From the NCBI RefSeq assembly GCF_016239305.1, contig NZ_JAEHOQ010000006.1:1-64000 (forward strand): a stretch of DNA of 64,000 bases, read 5' to 3'. The stretch is from Proteus vulgaris. GTDB lineage: Bacteria; Pseudomonadota; Gammaproteobacteria; Enterobacterales; Enterobacteriaceae. The notes beneath the pieces are model-generated. The model did not search any database. It was not told the origin of the DNA and worked only from the letters and a program-made list of their open reading frames with translations. Each line of letters begins with the position of its first letter. Position 1 is the first letter of the stretch. Below, one piece after another: positions 1-10,538 of this stretch. The position numbers were made by a program, and so were the translations under genes.

Positions 1-6
1 ATTAAG

Positions 7-38
7 AAACCTAAGTCTAACGACTTAGGTTTTTTTTT
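7..38 (+). terminator. Rho-independent terminator of an upstream gene
   Basis: An 11-bp perfect stem (7-17 with 22-32) closes a TAAC loop and is followed by a run of T on the plus strand. It should end transcription of a gene lying before the window. Confidence 0.85.
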
Positions 39-216
39 GCTTAAAAATTTAAGAATAAAAATACATTAAATCTCTAAAATTAAGTAAAAGTAACTGCTTT
101 ATATAAAAATAATTACTTTTGTTGATTATAGTGTCCTTTTAAAAGATGAGGGTAGCGCTAGGCTTTGGTATACTTAAGTTATAGCAAGAAATCTTGCTGC
201 TTATCTGGGGTTGTTA

Positions 217-1002
217 ATGGCGAAGAAACCGACTTATTCAGTACGTTTTGTGGCAGGTCAACCTGTAGAAAGGATTGAACCAAGCCCGCCTTTAAGTGAA
301 AGAAAGGGTACATTACCTATTGGAATGCCTCTTTATACAGAAGGTACGCTAAAAATTGCGGTTTGGAATATCTATAAACAGCAACGACCCAATTGGCGTA
401 ATATGTTAGAAATTTTATCAACAGATACGCATTTACTTTTATTGCAAGAGGCTCAAACTACGCCAGAGCTTGTTCGTTTTGCAGGAACCCATCATTTAAT
501 TGCAGATCAAGTTCCCGCCTTAGCTTTTCAGCAACATCCTGCGGGGGTAATGACTTTATCAAGTTCTCATCCTATCTATTGTTGTCCTTTAAGAGAAAAA
601 GAACCTTTTCTACGTTTATCAAAATCAGCATTAATTACGGTATATCCGCTGATCACGGGTGATCATCTGATGGTGATTAATGTGCATGCGATTAATTTTA
701 GTTTTGGTGTTGATGTGTATCAGCGTCAATTAAGTAACTTATCTGTTCATATCATGCACCATAAAGGCCCCATTATTCTTGCGGGTGATTTTAATGCATG
801 GAGCCGCCCTAGAGTGAATGTATTAAAGCGTTTTGCGAGAAGATTAAGACTTAAAGAGGTTATTTTTGATAATGATTGGCGTACCAAAGCATTTGGTAAA
901 CCATTAGATTATATTTTCTATCGCGGGTTATCACTAAATAATGCTGAAGTGCTGATCACTGATGCCTCAGATCATCACCCTTTAATTGCAACATTTTATT
1001 AG
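217..1002 (+). CDS. yafD: YafD, endonuclease/exonuclease/phosphatase family protein
   Basis: The 261-residue product belongs to the EEP (exonuclease III / DNase I-like) fold and matches my recollection of E. coli YafD along its whole length. Visible family blocks are VWNIYKQQR, LLLQEAQTTPEL (metal-binding Glu), AGDFNAWSRPR (catalytic Asp/Asn) and the C-terminal ASDHHPL, which carries the catalytic Asp-His pair. The real substrate of YafD is not settled. A TTG six bases upstream (211) could extend the frame by two residues, but I choose the ATG at 217 because GGGG at 207-210 lies at a normal distance from it. It is a single gene with about 180 bp before the next operon. Confidence 0.9.
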   Translation: MAKKPTYSVRFVAGQPVERIEPSPPLSERKGTLPIGMPLYTEGTLKIAVWNIYKQQRPNWRNMLEILSTDTHLLLLQEAQTTPELVRFAGTHHLIADQVPALAFQQHPAGVMTLSSSHPIYCCPLREKEPFLRLSKSALITVYPLITGDHLMVINVHAINFSFGVDVYQRQLSNLSVHIMHHKGPIILAGDFNAWSRPRVNVLKRFARRLRLKEVIFDNDWRTKAFGKPLDYIFYRGLSLNNAEVLITDASDHHPLIATFY

Positions 1003-1024
1003 TGGGTGATAATAACGATAGTTA

Positions 1025-1054
1025 ATATTAAATTTAAATATTTAAATTTAATAT
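1025..1054. repeat. 30-bp perfect palindrome made only of A and T
   Basis: The 30 bases read identically on both strands with no mismatch and no loop, centred between 1039 and 1040. It lies 23 bp after yafD and 131 bp before the SQR-like gene. There is no T tract directly after it, so it is not a classical terminator. It could be a regulator site or a cruciform; the role is unknown. Confidence 0.8.
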
Positions 1055-1185
1055 GATTATACCTACCATCAATTAGAATAATGATTTTAAAGATAGTTTA
1101 TCTATCTATTTAATCTATTTGTTATATTAATGCCTTTTACTATACTTTTTTTGTCTATCTAATATCACTAGATATAGGAAATAAA

Positions 1186-2379
1186 ATGCCAACAAAAAAT
1201 ATAGTTATTATTGGCGGTGGTACCGGCGGAACTATTCTTGCTAATATCCTGGCTAAAAAGTTAAATGATGAAATCTTTTCAAATAAAATTAAAATAACAC
1301 TTATTTCTGATAATCCTCATCATTATTACAAACCTGCATTTATGTATATTGCATTTAATCTTTTTTTAAAAGAAGAGTTAATGCGATCAGAAAGAAGTTT
1401 ATTAAGACCTGAAATTGAACTTATTATAGATAAAGCGGAGCGCTTTGACTTTAACAATAAAATTATTTATTGCGAGTCCAAGAAAAAATATAATTATGAT
1501 TTTTTAGTTTTAGCAACGGGTTGTGTTCCTAGCCCTCATAGAATTGAAGGTTTAAAAGAAGCAGGAAGTCATTTTTATCAATATGAAGCAGCAAGAGCAC
1601 TCGCTGATAAACTTGCGACAATTGAAAAAGGGCGTGTATTTATTACAGTGAGTTTCCCTGAAACGCCGAATGTGCCTCATCAATGTGGTATTGCTCCAAT
1701 GGAAACAACCTTGATGCTTGATGAACTATTACGTCAACGTCGAGTAAGAAACAATATTGAAATTGTCTATACTTATCCTACGGTTGCTCAACTTCTAAGA
1801 AACTGTTTGTTTATGCAACAAGAGGTTTGTGAAGTCCTTCCTGCGGTATTTTCAGAGCGAGATATTAAAGCTAAACGTGGATTTACATTAAGCCATGTTG
1901 ATCCAGATAAGAAGATAGCTTACTCAAAAGAGGGTGAAGCAGAGCCGTTTGATATTCTGATGAGCACTCCACCAATTACTGCGGTTGAAGCTATACGTAA
2001 CACGGGTTTAAGTGAACATAATAATGGTGAAGGTTGGTTACCGACAGATCCTGAAACATTACAAGTTTATGGATTAAACCAAGTTTATGTTCTTGGTGAC
2101 ACCGTTGATTTACCAATCAGCAAAGCCGGTGGTAGCTGTCATAACCAAGCGGGTGTGATTGCTAATAATATCTGTGGTGAACTTCGCTATGGCTATCCTG
2201 CCGCCATTTACGATGGTCGAGTACAAGCCGTTGCACAAATGGGGCTATCAGCAGGAATGCCATTACAATATGACTATAAACACGACGTAATACCTACACC
2301 GCCAACAAAATTAGGGGGATTATTGCGTAATAGTTATAACAGGGGTTTATATTGGGCAACAGTTAGAGGATTATTATAG
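1186..2379 (+). CDS. Sulfide:quinone oxidoreductase-like FAD/NAD(P)-dependent flavoprotein
   Basis: The 397-residue protein opens with a Rossmann FAD-binding motif (IIGGGTGGT, residues 8-16) and has the second flavin motif ending VYVLGDTVDLP (about 300-310). Three cysteines sit where SQR-type enzymes have redox cysteines: C113 after VLATG, C167 in HQCGIAPME, and C318 in GGSCHNQAG. SQR enzymes oxidise sulfide and pass electrons to quinone through these cysteines and FAD. The C-terminus is amphipathic, compatible with peripheral membrane contact. The DUF1641 gene follows after 11 bp and a methionine gamma-lyase relic after that, so the locus looks like a sulfur-catabolism operon. Other members of this flavoprotein superfamily (flavocytochrome c sulfide dehydrogenase subunit, type II NADH dehydrogenase) are possible but fit the cysteines less well. 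Confidence 0.72.
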   Translation: MPTKNIVIIGGGTGGTILANILAKKLNDEIFSNKIKITLISDNPHHYYKPAFMYIAFNLFLKEELMRSERSLLRPEIELIIDKAERFDFNNKIIYCESKKKYNYDFLVLATGCVPSPHRIEGLKEAGSHFYQYEAARALADKLATIEKGRVFITVSFPETPNVPHQCGIAPMETTLMLDELLRQRRVRNNIEIVYTYPTVAQLLRNCLFMQQEVCEVLPAVFSERDIKAKRGFTLSHVDPDKKIAYSKEGEAEPFDILMSTPPITAVEAIRNTGLSEHNNGEGWLPTDPETLQVYGLNQVYVLGDTVDLPISKAGGSCHNQAGVIANNICGELRYGYPAAIYDGRVQAVAQMGLSAGMPLQYDYKHDVIPTPPTKLGGLLRNSYNRGLYWATVRGLL

Positions 2380-2390
2380 GGGATACAATA

Positions 2391-2789
2391 ATGAGTGAAA
2401 ATAATTTAAGCCCAGAAGATATTCAACTGTTAACGGATGAAGATAAATTACACCTTCAACATCTATTAGAAAAAGCAAGACCATTATTAGCACTAAAGCG
2501 GTTTGATAATATCGTCGATTTATTATCTTTAATATCAGATTCAATAGATATTATGGATAACGCAACTGTTGAAAAACTTTCTGTCGCATTTGAAGAAACA
2601 TTAATTCCAGTATGGGAGTTAAGTGCTGCTTATAATATGGCAAAGAAAGAATCTATTTATCAAGATAAAAAATATACTTTAGGATCAACTTTTGCGTTAT
2701 TAAGAAATCCTGATACGCTTAAAGGGATCTCTATTATTCTAAGAACAGTTCAAATTATCGGGGAAAATAACCAGCGAATAGAAAACTAA
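2391..2789 (+). CDS. DUF1641 family protein, partner of the SQR-like flavoprotein
   Basis: A 132-residue, mainly helical soluble protein without signal peptide or cysteines. The C-terminal half, with alternating glycine/leucine helices and the segment LGSTFALLRNPDTLKGI, resembles the DUF1641 family, which is often encoded beside SQR-like oxidoreductases. Its biochemical role is not known. It starts 11 bp after the flavoprotein, surely in the same transcript, and is followed after 19 bp by the remnant of a PLP-dependent lyase. Confidence 0.65.
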   Translation: MSENNLSPEDIQLLTDEDKLHLQHLLEKARPLLALKRFDNIVDLLSLISDSIDIMDNATVEKLSVAFEETLIPVWELSAAYNMAKKESIYQDKKYTLGSTFALLRNPDTLKGISIILRTVQIIGENNQRIEN

Positions 2790-2808
2790 TTAATAATTAG
2801 TAGATGTA

Positions 2809-3030
2809 ATGACGCAAGGTAATAAACATTTTAATACTCAAGCAATACATTATGGTTATTCTCCGTTAGATTCTCAGGGGGCATTAGTGCCTCCTATTTT
2901 TCAAACGTCTACTTTTGTTTTTCCGACGGCTCAATATGGAGCTGATTGTTTTGCAGGGCGGCAAAAAGGATATTTTTATTTATAGATTTCTAATCCCATA
3001 TTAGATTTATTAGAAAAACCTTTGACATAA
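2809..3030 (+). pseudogene. Remnant of a methionine gamma-lyase-like Cys/Met-metabolism PLP enzyme (N-terminal part only)
   Basis: Translation from ATG 2809 gives an N-terminus typical of the Cys/Met metabolism PLP-dependent family: [33 protein letters not shown], then [10 protein letters not shown]. The frame meets TAG at 2983-2985, where the family has a conserved Arg just before ISNP. After the stop the same frame continues with ISNPILDLLEKPL and ends at 3028-3030. The remaining ~320 codons, including the PLP lysine, are absent, so this is a deletion plus a nonsense change. Methionine gamma-lyase releases methanethiol, ammonia and 2-oxobutyrate. Its place directly after the SQR-like pair suggests a decayed three-gene sulfur operon. 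Confidence 0.8.
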
Positions 3031-3038
3031 TTATATGA

Positions 3039-3072
3039 TAAAAAAGGCTGTGAAATTAACCACAGCCTTTAT
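3039..3072 (-). terminator. Terminator for the proY-like permease gene
   Basis: Stem 3043-3052 with 3061-3070 (AAAGGCTGTG and its complement) and an 8-nt loop. On the minus strand it is followed by a run of T (complement of the A run at 3041-3045), so it ends the leftward permease transcript. It can also act weakly rightward. Confidence 0.8.
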
Positions 3073-3108
3073 TGTCTAACTCAATATTGATTAATTTAGA
3101 AATATGAT

Positions 3109-4476
3109 TTATTTCTGGTTCATTCTTGGTTTGATGCCCACATAGTAGCCGATAGTTAAAATCGCTACCCAGACCATACCCACAATCAATGCCATTCTAG
3201 TTGATTCAAAATAACCTAAGATTGCGATAACAAATGCCATAAAGACGATAGTCAGCGCTGGTGCCACAGGCCATAGTGGTACTGGGAATTTAAGTGTTTT
3301 TACTTCTTCTGCGCTCATCTTACGACGCATGGCGACTTGAGAAAGTAAAATCATTAACCAAACCCAAACTGTTGCAAATGTCGCAATAGAGGCAATTAAA
3401 ACAAAGATTTGCTCTGGGATAAGGTAATTAAGCACTACACCAAGTAACAATACCACAGACATCACTAGTACTGTCATCCAAGGCACGCCATTACGGGTAA
3501 GCTTCATAAAGGATTTAGGTGCTTGTCCTTCTTGAGCCATACCATACATCATACGACCAGCCCCAAAGATATCACTATTAATTGCGGAAATTGCGGCTGT
3601 GATAACCACAAGGTTTAAGATATTTGCCGCTGAATTGATCCCTAGATTTGAGAAAATCTGTACAAATGGGCTACCGTTATGGCCGATTTGTTGCCAAGGG
3701 AAAATACACATTAAAATAAAAATCGTCAGAACATAGAATAATAAGATACGAAATGGTACGGCATTGATAGCTTTAGGAATGGTTTTTTCAGGATCTTTAG
3801 CTTCACTGGCAGTAATACCAATCACTTCAATCCCACCAAACGCAAACATAACAATGGCAAGCGAGGCGATAACCCCCTCAATACCATTTGGCATAAAACC
3901 ACCAAACTCCCATAAATTAGAAATACCAATAGGATGTTCAGTTTGTTGGCCAAAGCCATACATCATAATAACAACACCACCAATGATCATTGCGATAATA
4001 GCGGTGACTTTAACAATAGAAAGCCAAAACTCCATTTCACCAAATATCTTCACATGGCAAAGGTTTAAGGCACCAATAAAGCAAACTATGCCTAATACCC
4101 ATATCCATTGATCGACATCTGGGAACCAAAGTTTCATATAAAAACCGAATGCTGTGACATCAGCTAAACAAACGATCAGCATTTCAAAAACGTAGTTCCA
4201 GCCGGTTAAGAAGCCTGCTAAAGGTCCCATGTAATGGCTAGCATATTGTGAGAAAGAGCCCGCAACAGGATGATGAACGGCCATTTCCCCTAATGCGCGC
4301 ATAACCATGAATACCGCGGCACCACCGATAAGGTAAGCCAATAATACTGCTGGACCTGCTTTTTCAATGGCTGCAGCTGAGCCATAAAATAGACCTGTCC
4401 CGATCGCAGAGCCTAGCGCCATGAAACGAATGTGCCGCCCTGATAATCCTCGTGAAAGTTGATTCTCTTTTTGCAT
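3109..4476 (-). CDS. proY: Amino acid permease of the APC superfamily, ProY-like
   Basis: The 455-residue inner-membrane protein has about twelve hydrophobic segments. Its start, with [20 protein letters not shown], is the hallmark of the AAT family of amino acid:H+ symporters. It resembles E. coli ProY through the full length, including [17 protein letters not shown] and [18 protein letters not shown]. ProY is annotated as a cryptic proline permease; the substrate here is inferred only. It is transcribed alone, leftward, with about 165 bp to the divergent queE. The leader (4477-4560) contains a short GAGGA/TCCTC hairpin that may be regulatory. Confidence 0.8.
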   Translation of the reverse strand: MQKENQLSRGLSGRHIRFMALGSAIGTGLFYGSAAAIEKAGPAVLLAYLIGGAAVFMVMRALGEMAVHHPVAGSFSQYASHYMGPLAGFLTGWNYVFEMLIVCLADVTAFGFYMKLWFPDVDQWIWVLGIVCFIGALNLCHVKIFGEMEFWLSIVKVTAIIAMIIGGVVIMMYGFGQQTEHPIGISNLWEFGGFMPNGIEGVIASLAIVMFAFGGIEVIGITASEAKDPEKTIPKAINAVPFRILLFYVLTIFILMCIFPWQQIGHNGSPFVQIFSNLGINSAANILNLVVITAAISAINSDIFGAGRMMYGMAQEGQAPKSFMKLTRNGVPWMTVLVMSVVLLLGVVLNYLIPEQIFVLIASIATFATVWVWLMILLSQVAMRRKMSAEEVKTLKFPVPLWPVAPALTIVFMAFVIAILGYFESTRMALIVGMVWVAILTIGYYVGIKPRMNQK

Positions 4477-4642
4477 CTAAAGTATTCCCATCTCTGTCCA
4501 ACGGAGGAACTCTATCCTCTTTTTCAGTGTCTTCTCGCACGTTAGCTATTCAAAACAAACCATGTACCTTATCATAAAGCCTCTTACGGTGAGATAGTTA
4601 TCTGTAATAATCATCAGCATTCATTGGATATCAGAGTTTCTT

Positions 4643-5314
4643 ATGCAATACCCCATTAATGAAGTGTTTCAAACCTTACAGGGTGAAGGTGTTTTTACTG
4701 GCGTTCCTGCGCTTTTTGTTCGATTACAGGGTTGTCCTGTAGGTTGTAGTTGGTGTGATACCAAACATACTTGGGAAAAAGAAGACGAAAAAAAAGTTCC
4801 TCTTGGCGATATTCCTATTAAAACGCAAGAAAGTGATACTTGGGGCGAAGCCAGCGTTACTCAGATTTTATCACTTTTCCAACAGCAAGGTTATAGTGCA
4901 AAACACGTGGTTATTACGGGAGGCGAACCTTGCTTATATGATTTACGTCCTTTAACCGAAGGATTTGAGCAAGCAGGTTTTGCCTGCCAAATAGAAACCA
5001 GTGGTACTCACGATATTTTATGTAGTGAGAAGACATGGGTGACACTTTCCCCAAAAGTAGGTATGAAAGGGGGATTTACGGTATTACCCAGTGCAATCAA
5101 TCGAGCTAATGAGATAAAACATCCAGTTGGGCGTGAAAAAGATATTGAAGCGTTGGATGACTTGCTGACATTACGCACAGAACACCCTGCACCTGTTGTT
5201 GCCTTACAACCTATTAGTTGTAAAGAGAGTGCAACGGCATTGTGTATTAAAACTTGTATTGAACGTAATTGGCGTTTCTCAATGCAAACGCATAAATATT
5301 TAAATATTGCGTGA
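4643..5314 (+). CDS. queE: 7-carboxy-7-deazaguanine synthase (radical SAM)
   Basis: QueE converts 6-carboxytetrahydropterin to 7-carboxy-7-deazaguanine in queuosine biosynthesis. The 223-residue protein shows the radical SAM cluster ligands C31, C35 and C38 in the CX3CX2C spacing seen in enterobacterial QueE, followed by the GGEPCLYDL block and the ETSGTHD block. Length is that of the E. coli enzyme. queD, which makes its substrate, is convergent just downstream, and the two genes share a bidirectional terminator. Confidence 0.93.
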   Translation: MQYPINEVFQTLQGEGVFTGVPALFVRLQGCPVGCSWCDTKHTWEKEDEKKVPLGDIPIKTQESDTWGEASVTQILSLFQQQGYSAKHVVITGGEPCLYDLRPLTEGFEQAGFACQIETSGTHDILCSEKTWVTLSPKVGMKGGFTVLPSAINRANEIKHPVGREKDIEALDDLLTLRTEHPAPVVALQPISCKESATALCIKTCIERNWRFSMQTHKYLNIA

Positions 5315-5330
5315 TCAGATTTTAATATGA

Positions 5331-5366
5331 AAAAAATCAGCCAATAAAAGGCTGATTTTCTTTTAG
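5331..5366. terminator. Bidirectional terminator between queE and queD
   Basis: A 10-bp perfect stem (5333-5342 with 5350-5359), flanked by A on the left and T on the right, lies between two convergent genes and can serve both. Confidence 0.85.
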
Positions 5367-5394
5367 GTGATAACGGGTTAATATTAATACAGAT

Positions 5395-5760
5395 CTATTC
5401 ACCGCGATAAATACATCCTGCTGTACACGTCTCTTTCACCATTACCGCAGATAATAATGGTAATACCGGTTTTACTTGCTGCCAAATCCATTTTGCGAGC
5501 ACTTCGCTGGTCGGATTTTCAAGGCCTTCAATTTCATTAAGATAGTAGTGATCAAGACGCTCAAGAGTGGGTTTAAATGCGGCTTTAACATCAGCAAAAT
5601 CAATAAGCCAACCTGACTGCGTATCAACTTCACCTGTTAGCTCTAATCGAACCAAAAAGGAGTGTCCGTGCAGGCGTCCGCATTTGTGGCCTTCAGGAAC
5701 ATGCGGTAAATGGTGGGCGGCTTCAAACTGAAAATCTTTAAAGATGGTGGTTGTCATCAA
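5395..5760 (-). CDS. queD: 6-carboxytetrahydropterin synthase
   Basis: QueD turns dihydroneopterin triphosphate into 6-carboxy-5,6,7,8-tetrahydropterin, the step before QueE. The 121-residue protein has the PTPS-fold zinc histidines H16, H31 and H33 (FEAAHHL, LHGHSF) and the catalytic Cys27 in [10 protein letters not shown]. The region [10 protein letters not shown] at the C-terminus is also as in enterobacterial QueD. It is divergent from cysJ across 298 bp, the same neighbourhood as in E. coli. Confidence 0.93.
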   Translation of the reverse strand: MMTTTIFKDFQFEAAHHLPHVPEGHKCGRLHGHSFLVRLELTGEVDTQSGWLIDFADVKAAFKPTLERLDHYYLNEIEGLENPTSEVLAKWIWQQVKPVLPLLSAVMVKETCTAGCIYRGE

Positions 5761-6058
5761 AACTCTCTTGACTTAATTAGTAAAAAAAAGACACAAATAG
5801 AACGAAGTCTACCAGTGTAGCTGATTTAGCGTATCACGCCTAATCTCCCTTAATCTTAATGACTTGTTATGTTCCTTTTTGCTTATTAATTATATTGGTA
5901 AAGGAAACCGATAAATAAATTTAGCATTTAAGGTTATTAGATAGAGCCAACAGGTCTTTAATTCATCTTCTAGTCGTGAGATACCCTCACAATATTAGAA
6001 ATATTATTAAAGAACAATAAAGCACAGATAAGTGCTTCGCTTTTTTAAGGCAGGATAA
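5761..6058. promoter_or_regulatory. queD-cysJ divergent intergenic region
   Basis: This 298-bp AT-rich spacer must hold the cysJIH promoter and probably the queD promoter. In enterobacteria cysJIH is activated by the LysR-type protein CysB upstream of the promoter. I cannot place a CysB site with confidence because its consensus is loose. No ORF or strong hairpin is seen. Confidence 0.5.
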
Positions 6059-7870
6059 ATGAGCAATAAACCCCCATTATTATCAATGCTTCCATTAACA
6101 CCGGAGCAATTGAATAAATTACAGGACGCAACAAAAGATCTCTCAACAGCGCAAATGGCGTGGTTATCAGGGTATTTATGGGGGCAATTGGATCATGCTG
6201 CCGTACCCGTGCCTACAGCGGTTGTTTCACCACAAGTTCCTGAACAAGAGACAATTACATTAATCTCTGCCTCTCAGACGGGTAATGCCCGCCATCTGGC
6301 AGAACAATTACGAGATAACCTAGTTACTCATAAATTGAATGTTGAGTTGTACTCTGCCAGTGAATATAAATTTAAGCAGATCCATAAAGCGACAACCTTA
6401 ATTATTATTGCATCTACACAAGGTGAGGGTGAGCCTCCAGAAGAAGCGATTGCTTTCTATAAATACCTGCACTCTAAAAAAGCATCTGAAATGAAGGAAA
6501 CGTCTTATGCGGTATTCAGTTTAGGCGATACCTCTTACGAACATTTCTGCAAAGCAGGCAAAGACTTTGATGAAAGAATTGCCCAACTGGGTGCAATGCG
6601 CTTATTACCTAGAGTTGATGCTGATGTTGAATATCAGTCTATTGCGGATGAATGGATACAACAGCTTACGGAGATCTTAAAAGCAAAAGTACCTGCACAG
6701 AGTACAAAAGTATTACAGCAAACGCAGTCAGGTACGACGGATACGATAGAAACTTCTATTTATCATCGTGATGCGCCTTTTACTGCCACATTACTGACTA
6801 ATCAAAAAATCACAGGTCGAAATTCAGATAGAGATATTCGCCATATTGAAATCAGCCTTGAAGGTTCTGATTTGCAATATCAACCCGGTGATGCGCTGGG
6901 CGTTTGGTTTAATAACTCGCCTGAAAAAGTCGATGAACTCATTGCGTTATTGTGGCTAAAAGGTGACGAACCTGTCACGTTAAAATCTCAAACATTCACC
7001 TTAAAAGAAGCCTTATTACATCATTGTGAATTGACTCAAAATAGCTCGCCTATCGTCAAAGCCTATGCACAACTTACACGCCATGAAGATTTATTGTCAC
7101 TCATTGCTGATAAAACAAAGCTTCAGCAATATGCACAAAAACATCCTATCAATGAGATGGTACGCCAATATTGTGCTCAACCAACGGCACAAGACTTTGT
7201 GGATATTTTACGTCCATTAACACCACGCCTTTATTCTATCGCTTCATCACAACAGGAAGTGGAAGAGGAAGTACACCTTACATTAGGTGTTGTGCGTTAT
7301 GACGTAAACTCGCGTGCGTATACTGGTGGTGCCTCTGGCTTTTTAGCGGATAGCTTGAAAGAAGGCGATACCGTCAATGTTTTTATTGAAAAAAATGAAC
7401 ATTTTCGTTTACCAAGCAATAACGATGCACCCGTGATCATGATTGGCCCAGGTACAGGTATTGCACCTTTTAGAGCCTTTATGCAACAGCGCGAAAATGA
7501 CGGTGCAACAGGTAAAAACTGGTTATTTTTCGGTAATCCTCATTTTGTTGAAGATTTTCTCTATCAAGTGGAATGGCAACGTTATGTCAAAAGCGGTCTG
7601 TTAACCCATATCGATTTAGCATGGTCACGAGATCAAGCACATAAAATTTATGTACAAGATAAATTACGTGAACGTGGTAGTGAGATTTGGCAATGGTTAC
7701 AACAAGGCGCTTATCTTTATGTCTGTGGTGATGCATCACATATGGCAAAAGATGTTGAGCAAGCGTTGTTAGATATTGTGATGGAGTATGGCAATAAAAA
7801 TAGTGAAGAAGCAGATGAATATTTAAGTGAGTTACGTCTAGAACGGCGTTATCAGAGGGATGTCTATTAA
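6059..7870 (+). CDS. cysJ: Sulfite reductase (NADPH) flavoprotein alpha subunit
   Basis: CysJ passes electrons from NADPH through FAD and FMN to CysI. The 603-residue protein has an N-terminal flavodoxin domain ([15 protein letters not shown] near residue 65, then [12 protein letters not shown]), a central FAD-binding domain ([26 protein letters not shown]) and a C-terminal NADPH domain ([27 protein letters not shown]), ending RRYQRDVY as in E. coli. It is the first gene of cysJIH; cysI starts at the base after its stop codon. Confidence 0.97.
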   Translation: MSNKPPLLSMLPLTPEQLNKLQDATKDLSTAQMAWLSGYLWGQLDHAAVPVPTAVVSPQVPEQETITLISASQTGNARHLAEQLRDNLVTHKLNVELYSASEYKFKQIHKATTLIIIASTQGEGEPPEEAIAFYKYLHSKKASEMKETSYAVFSLGDTSYEHFCKAGKDFDERIAQLGAMRLLPRVDADVEYQSIADEWIQQLTEILKAKVPAQSTKVLQQTQSGTTDTIETSIYHRDAPFTATLLTNQKITGRNSDRDIRHIEISLEGSDLQYQPGDALGVWFNNSPEKVDELIALLWLKGDEPVTLKSQTFTLKEALLHHCELTQNSSPIVKAYAQLTRHEDLLSLIADKTKLQQYAQKHPINEMVRQYCAQPTAQDFVDILRPLTPRLYSIASSQQEVEEEVHLTLGVVRYDVNSRAYTGGASGFLADSLKEGDTVNVFIEKNEHFRLPSNNDAPVIMIGPGTGIAPFRAFMQQRENDGATGKNWLFFGNPHFVEDFLYQVEWQRYVKSGLLTHIDLAWSRDQAHKIYVQDKLRERGSEIWQWLQQGAYLYVCGDASHMAKDVEQALLDIVMEYGNKNSEEADEYLSELRLERRYQRDVY

Positions 7871-9601
7871 ATGAAATTACATACTCAAGCGCCCTTAGTG
7901 GTTGAAGGGAAACTGGCTGATAGTGAACGCATGAAAAAAGAGAGTCATTTTTTACGTGGCACTATTACAGAAGACTTACAAAATGGTTTAACGGGTGGGT
8001 TTGAAGGCGATAACTTTCTATTGATCCGCTTTCATGGCATGTATCAACAAGATGATAGAGATATTCGTGCTGAACGAGCTCAGCAAATGTTAGAGCCTCG
8101 TCATGCGATGATGTTACGTTGTCGTTTACCTGGTGGTATTATCTCACCTAAACAGTGGCTTAGCATTGATCAGTTTGCGACAGAAAATACACTTTACGGC
8201 AGTATTCGAATTACTAACCGCCAAACTTTTCAATTTCATGGCATTTTAAAGGGCAATGTAAAACCTGCCCATCAAATGTTAGCCGCCACAGGACTTGATT
8301 CTCTAGCAACTGCGAATGATGTTAATCGTAATGTCTTATGTACTTCAAACCCTGTGCAATCTTCATTGCATCAAGAAGCGTATGAGTGGGCAAAAAAAAT
8401 ATCAGAGCATTTATTACCACGTACTCATGCATATGCTGAAATTTGGTTAGATAAAGAAAAAGTAGCGACGACTGATGAAGAGCCTATATTAGGCGAAACC
8501 TATTTACCTCGAAAATTTAAAACCTCAGTGGTGATCCCGCCTCATAATGATGTTGATCTTCATGCAAATGATATGAATTTTATTGCAATTGCTGAAAATG
8601 GACGTCTTGTTGGTTTTAATGTGCTCGTGGGTGGCGGTCTTGCGATGACTCATGGTGATAAGAATACCTTTCCTCGCTTAGCCAGTGAATTTGGTTATAT
8701 CCCTATCGAAAAAACCTTAGCAATTGCTGAAGCGATTGTGACGACTCAGCGTGATTGGGGAAACCGTACTGAACGTAAAAATGCAAAAACAAAATACACA
8801 TTAGAACGTGTTGGAATAGAAACATTTAAGCAGGAAGTTGAACGTCGTTCAGGTGTGATTTTTGATATTATTCGACCTTATGAATTTACACATAGGGGCG
8901 ATAAAATTGGTTGGCTAAAAGGTGTTGATGATAAATGGCATCTTACTTTATTTATTGAAAGTGGTCGATTAATTGATAAACCTGATGCTCAGTTAAAAAC
9001 AGGTGTCGCTGAAATAGCTAAAATTCATCAAGGTGATTTTCGTCTTACAGCTAATCAAAATTTAATTGTGGCGGGTGTACCTGAAAATGAGAAAGCAAGT
9101 ATTGAAGCTATTGCTCGCCAATATGGATTGATTGATAGCAAGGTAACCCCTCTGCGCGAACATGCAATGGCCTGTGTCTCTTTTCCAACTTGCCCATTAG
9201 CGATGGCTGAAGCTGAGCGTTTTTTACCTTCATTCACCGATACACTTGATCGTTTGATGACAAAACATGGTGTGAATGATGAGTATATTGTTGTTCGTGT
9301 GACAGGATGCCCGAATGGCTGTGGTCGCGCTATGTTGGCAGAAGTTGGGCTGGTGGGAAAAGCCCCCGATCGTTATAACTTACATTTAGGCGGAAATCGC
9401 ATAGGTACACGCATTCCTAGAATGTATCGTGAAAATATTACCTCGCAAGAAATTATAACAATACTTGATTCATTAATTGGTGAATGGGCCAATTCTCGCC
9501 ATAACAATGAAGGATTTGGTGATTTCCTTATTCGTACGGATGTTGTTAAACCTGTACTCAATTCTGCCGTGGATTTTTATGAAGTACAGGAGGCGGTATG
9601 A
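7871..9601 (+). CDS. cysI: Sulfite reductase hemoprotein beta subunit
   Basis: CysI reduces sulfite to sulfide with six electrons at a coupled siroheme-[4Fe-4S] centre. The four cluster cysteines are C435 and C441 (CVSFPTCP) and C480 and C484 (CPNGCG), one position off the E. coli numbering. Siroheme-binding arginines are in NRQTFQFHG and the surrounding ferrodoxin-like repeats. Length 576 is normal. It abuts cysJ and its stop overlaps the cysH start by 4 bp (ATGA), so the three are translationally coupled. The siroheme is supplied by the cysG product encoded just downstream. Confidence 0.97.
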   Translation: MKLHTQAPLVVEGKLADSERMKKESHFLRGTITEDLQNGLTGGFEGDNFLLIRFHGMYQQDDRDIRAERAQQMLEPRHAMMLRCRLPGGIISPKQWLSIDQFATENTLYGSIRITNRQTFQFHGILKGNVKPAHQMLAATGLDSLATANDVNRNVLCTSNPVQSSLHQEAYEWAKKISEHLLPRTHAYAEIWLDKEKVATTDEEPILGETYLPRKFKTSVVIPPHNDVDLHANDMNFIAIAENGRLVGFNVLVGGGLAMTHGDKNTFPRLASEFGYIPIEKTLAIAEAIVTTQRDWGNRTERKNAKTKYTLERVGIETFKQEVERRSGVIFDIIRPYEFTHRGDKIGWLKGVDDKWHLTLFIESGRLIDKPDAQLKTGVAEIAKIHQGDFRLTANQNLIVAGVPENEKASIEAIARQYGLIDSKVTPLREHAMACVSFPTCPLAMAEAERFLPSFTDTLDRLMTKHGVNDEYIVVRVTGCPNGCGRAMLAEVGLVGKAPDRYNLHLGGNRIGTRIPRMYRENITSQEIITILDSLIGEWANSRHNNEGFGDFLIRTDVVKPVLNSAVDFYEVQEAV

Positions 9602-10329
9602 ATATATTTCAGCTTGATCAACTAAGGTTATTATCAGTAAAAGAACAACAAAAAACATTAGCTGAAATTAATCAACAACTTGAGCAATTCAGCGCTATTG
9701 AACGTATTACTTGGGCTTTAGCACATTTGCCTAAAGCTTATGTATTAAGCTCTAGTTTTGGTATTCAGTCCGCAGTCTGTTTGCATTTGATTACAAAGCA
9801 ATATCCTGATATTCCTGTGATTTTGACAGATACAGGTTATTTGTTTCCTGAGACTTATCAGTTTATTGATACATTGACTCAACAGTTACAACTTAATTTA
9901 AAGGTGTATCGAGCTGAATTATCTTCATCTTGGCAAGAAGCTCGCTACGGTAAACTTTGGTTAAATGGCATAGACGGTATTGAGCGATATAATGATATTA
10001 ATAAAGTTGAGCCGATGGAGAGAGCATTAAAAACACTACAGGCTCAAACATGGTTTGCAGGTCTTCGCCGACAACAATCTAAAAGTCGTGAGCATTTGCC
10101 AGTGCTTTCCATTGCAAAAGGGATCTTTAAGTTTTTGCCGATAGTAGATTGGGATAATAAACAAGTTCATCAATACCTTAAAGAAAATGATTTACCTTAT
10201 CACCCCTTATGGGAGCAAGGTTATCTCTCTGTGGGTGACACTCATACAACCCGAAAATGGGAAGACGGTATGAGTGAAGAAGAAACGCGTTTTTTTGGTT
10301 TAAAACGTGAGTGTGGGTTACACGAATAA
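9598..10329 (+). CDS. cysH: Phosphoadenosine phosphosulfate (PAPS) reductase
   Basis: CysH reduces PAPS to sulfite with thioredoxin. The 243-residue protein has the PP-loop-type segment [10 protein letters not shown] near residues 50-60, the [10 protein letters not shown] block and the C-terminal ECGLHE with catalytic C239. It lacks the extra cysteine pairs of [4Fe-4S] APS reductases, so it is of the PAPS type, which fits the presence of cysC. It is the last gene of cysJIH; about 210 bp separate it from cysG, enough for a second promoter. Confidence 0.96.
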   Translation: MNIFQLDQLRLLSVKEQQKTLAEINQQLEQFSAIERITWALAHLPKAYVLSSSFGIQSAVCLHLITKQYPDIPVILTDTGYLFPETYQFIDTLTQQLQLNLKVYRAELSSSWQEARYGKLWLNGIDGIERYNDINKVEPMERALKTLQAQTWFAGLRRQQSKSREHLPVLSIAKGIFKFLPIVDWDNKQVHQYLKENDLPYHPLWEQGYLSVGDTHTTRKWEDGMSEEETRFFGLKRECGLHE

Positions 10330-10538
10330 CGCCATTATTTATCAATAAAAAATAATTAGGGTAATAGTTCAATCTATTGCTCTATTTTTCGTTTTTAAAA
10401 AAAACTAACTCATTGAAATTATTTTATTTTCCCTTATTCCTTTCTGTTCCATCACATAGCTTTTTGTCATTTCATAAGCCCTAAAGCACCTTTTATAGTC
10501 ATTACTCATAAAGTGAACAATGAAGGTGAGATACGCGT

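Noticed and set aside
3764-4111. 115-codon plus-strand open frame inside the proY-like gene
   Set aside because: Antisense shadow of an intact, well-recognised permease with no own ribosome site or similarity.
4477-4560. proY leader (minus strand) with GTGCGAGAAGACA and GGACAGAG, reminiscent of a glycine riboswitch
   Set aside because: The central core with CCGAAGGAGCAA and the long P3 arm is absent and the region is too short for an aptamer. Only the short GAGGA/TCCTC hairpin remains, so I do not call a riboswitch.
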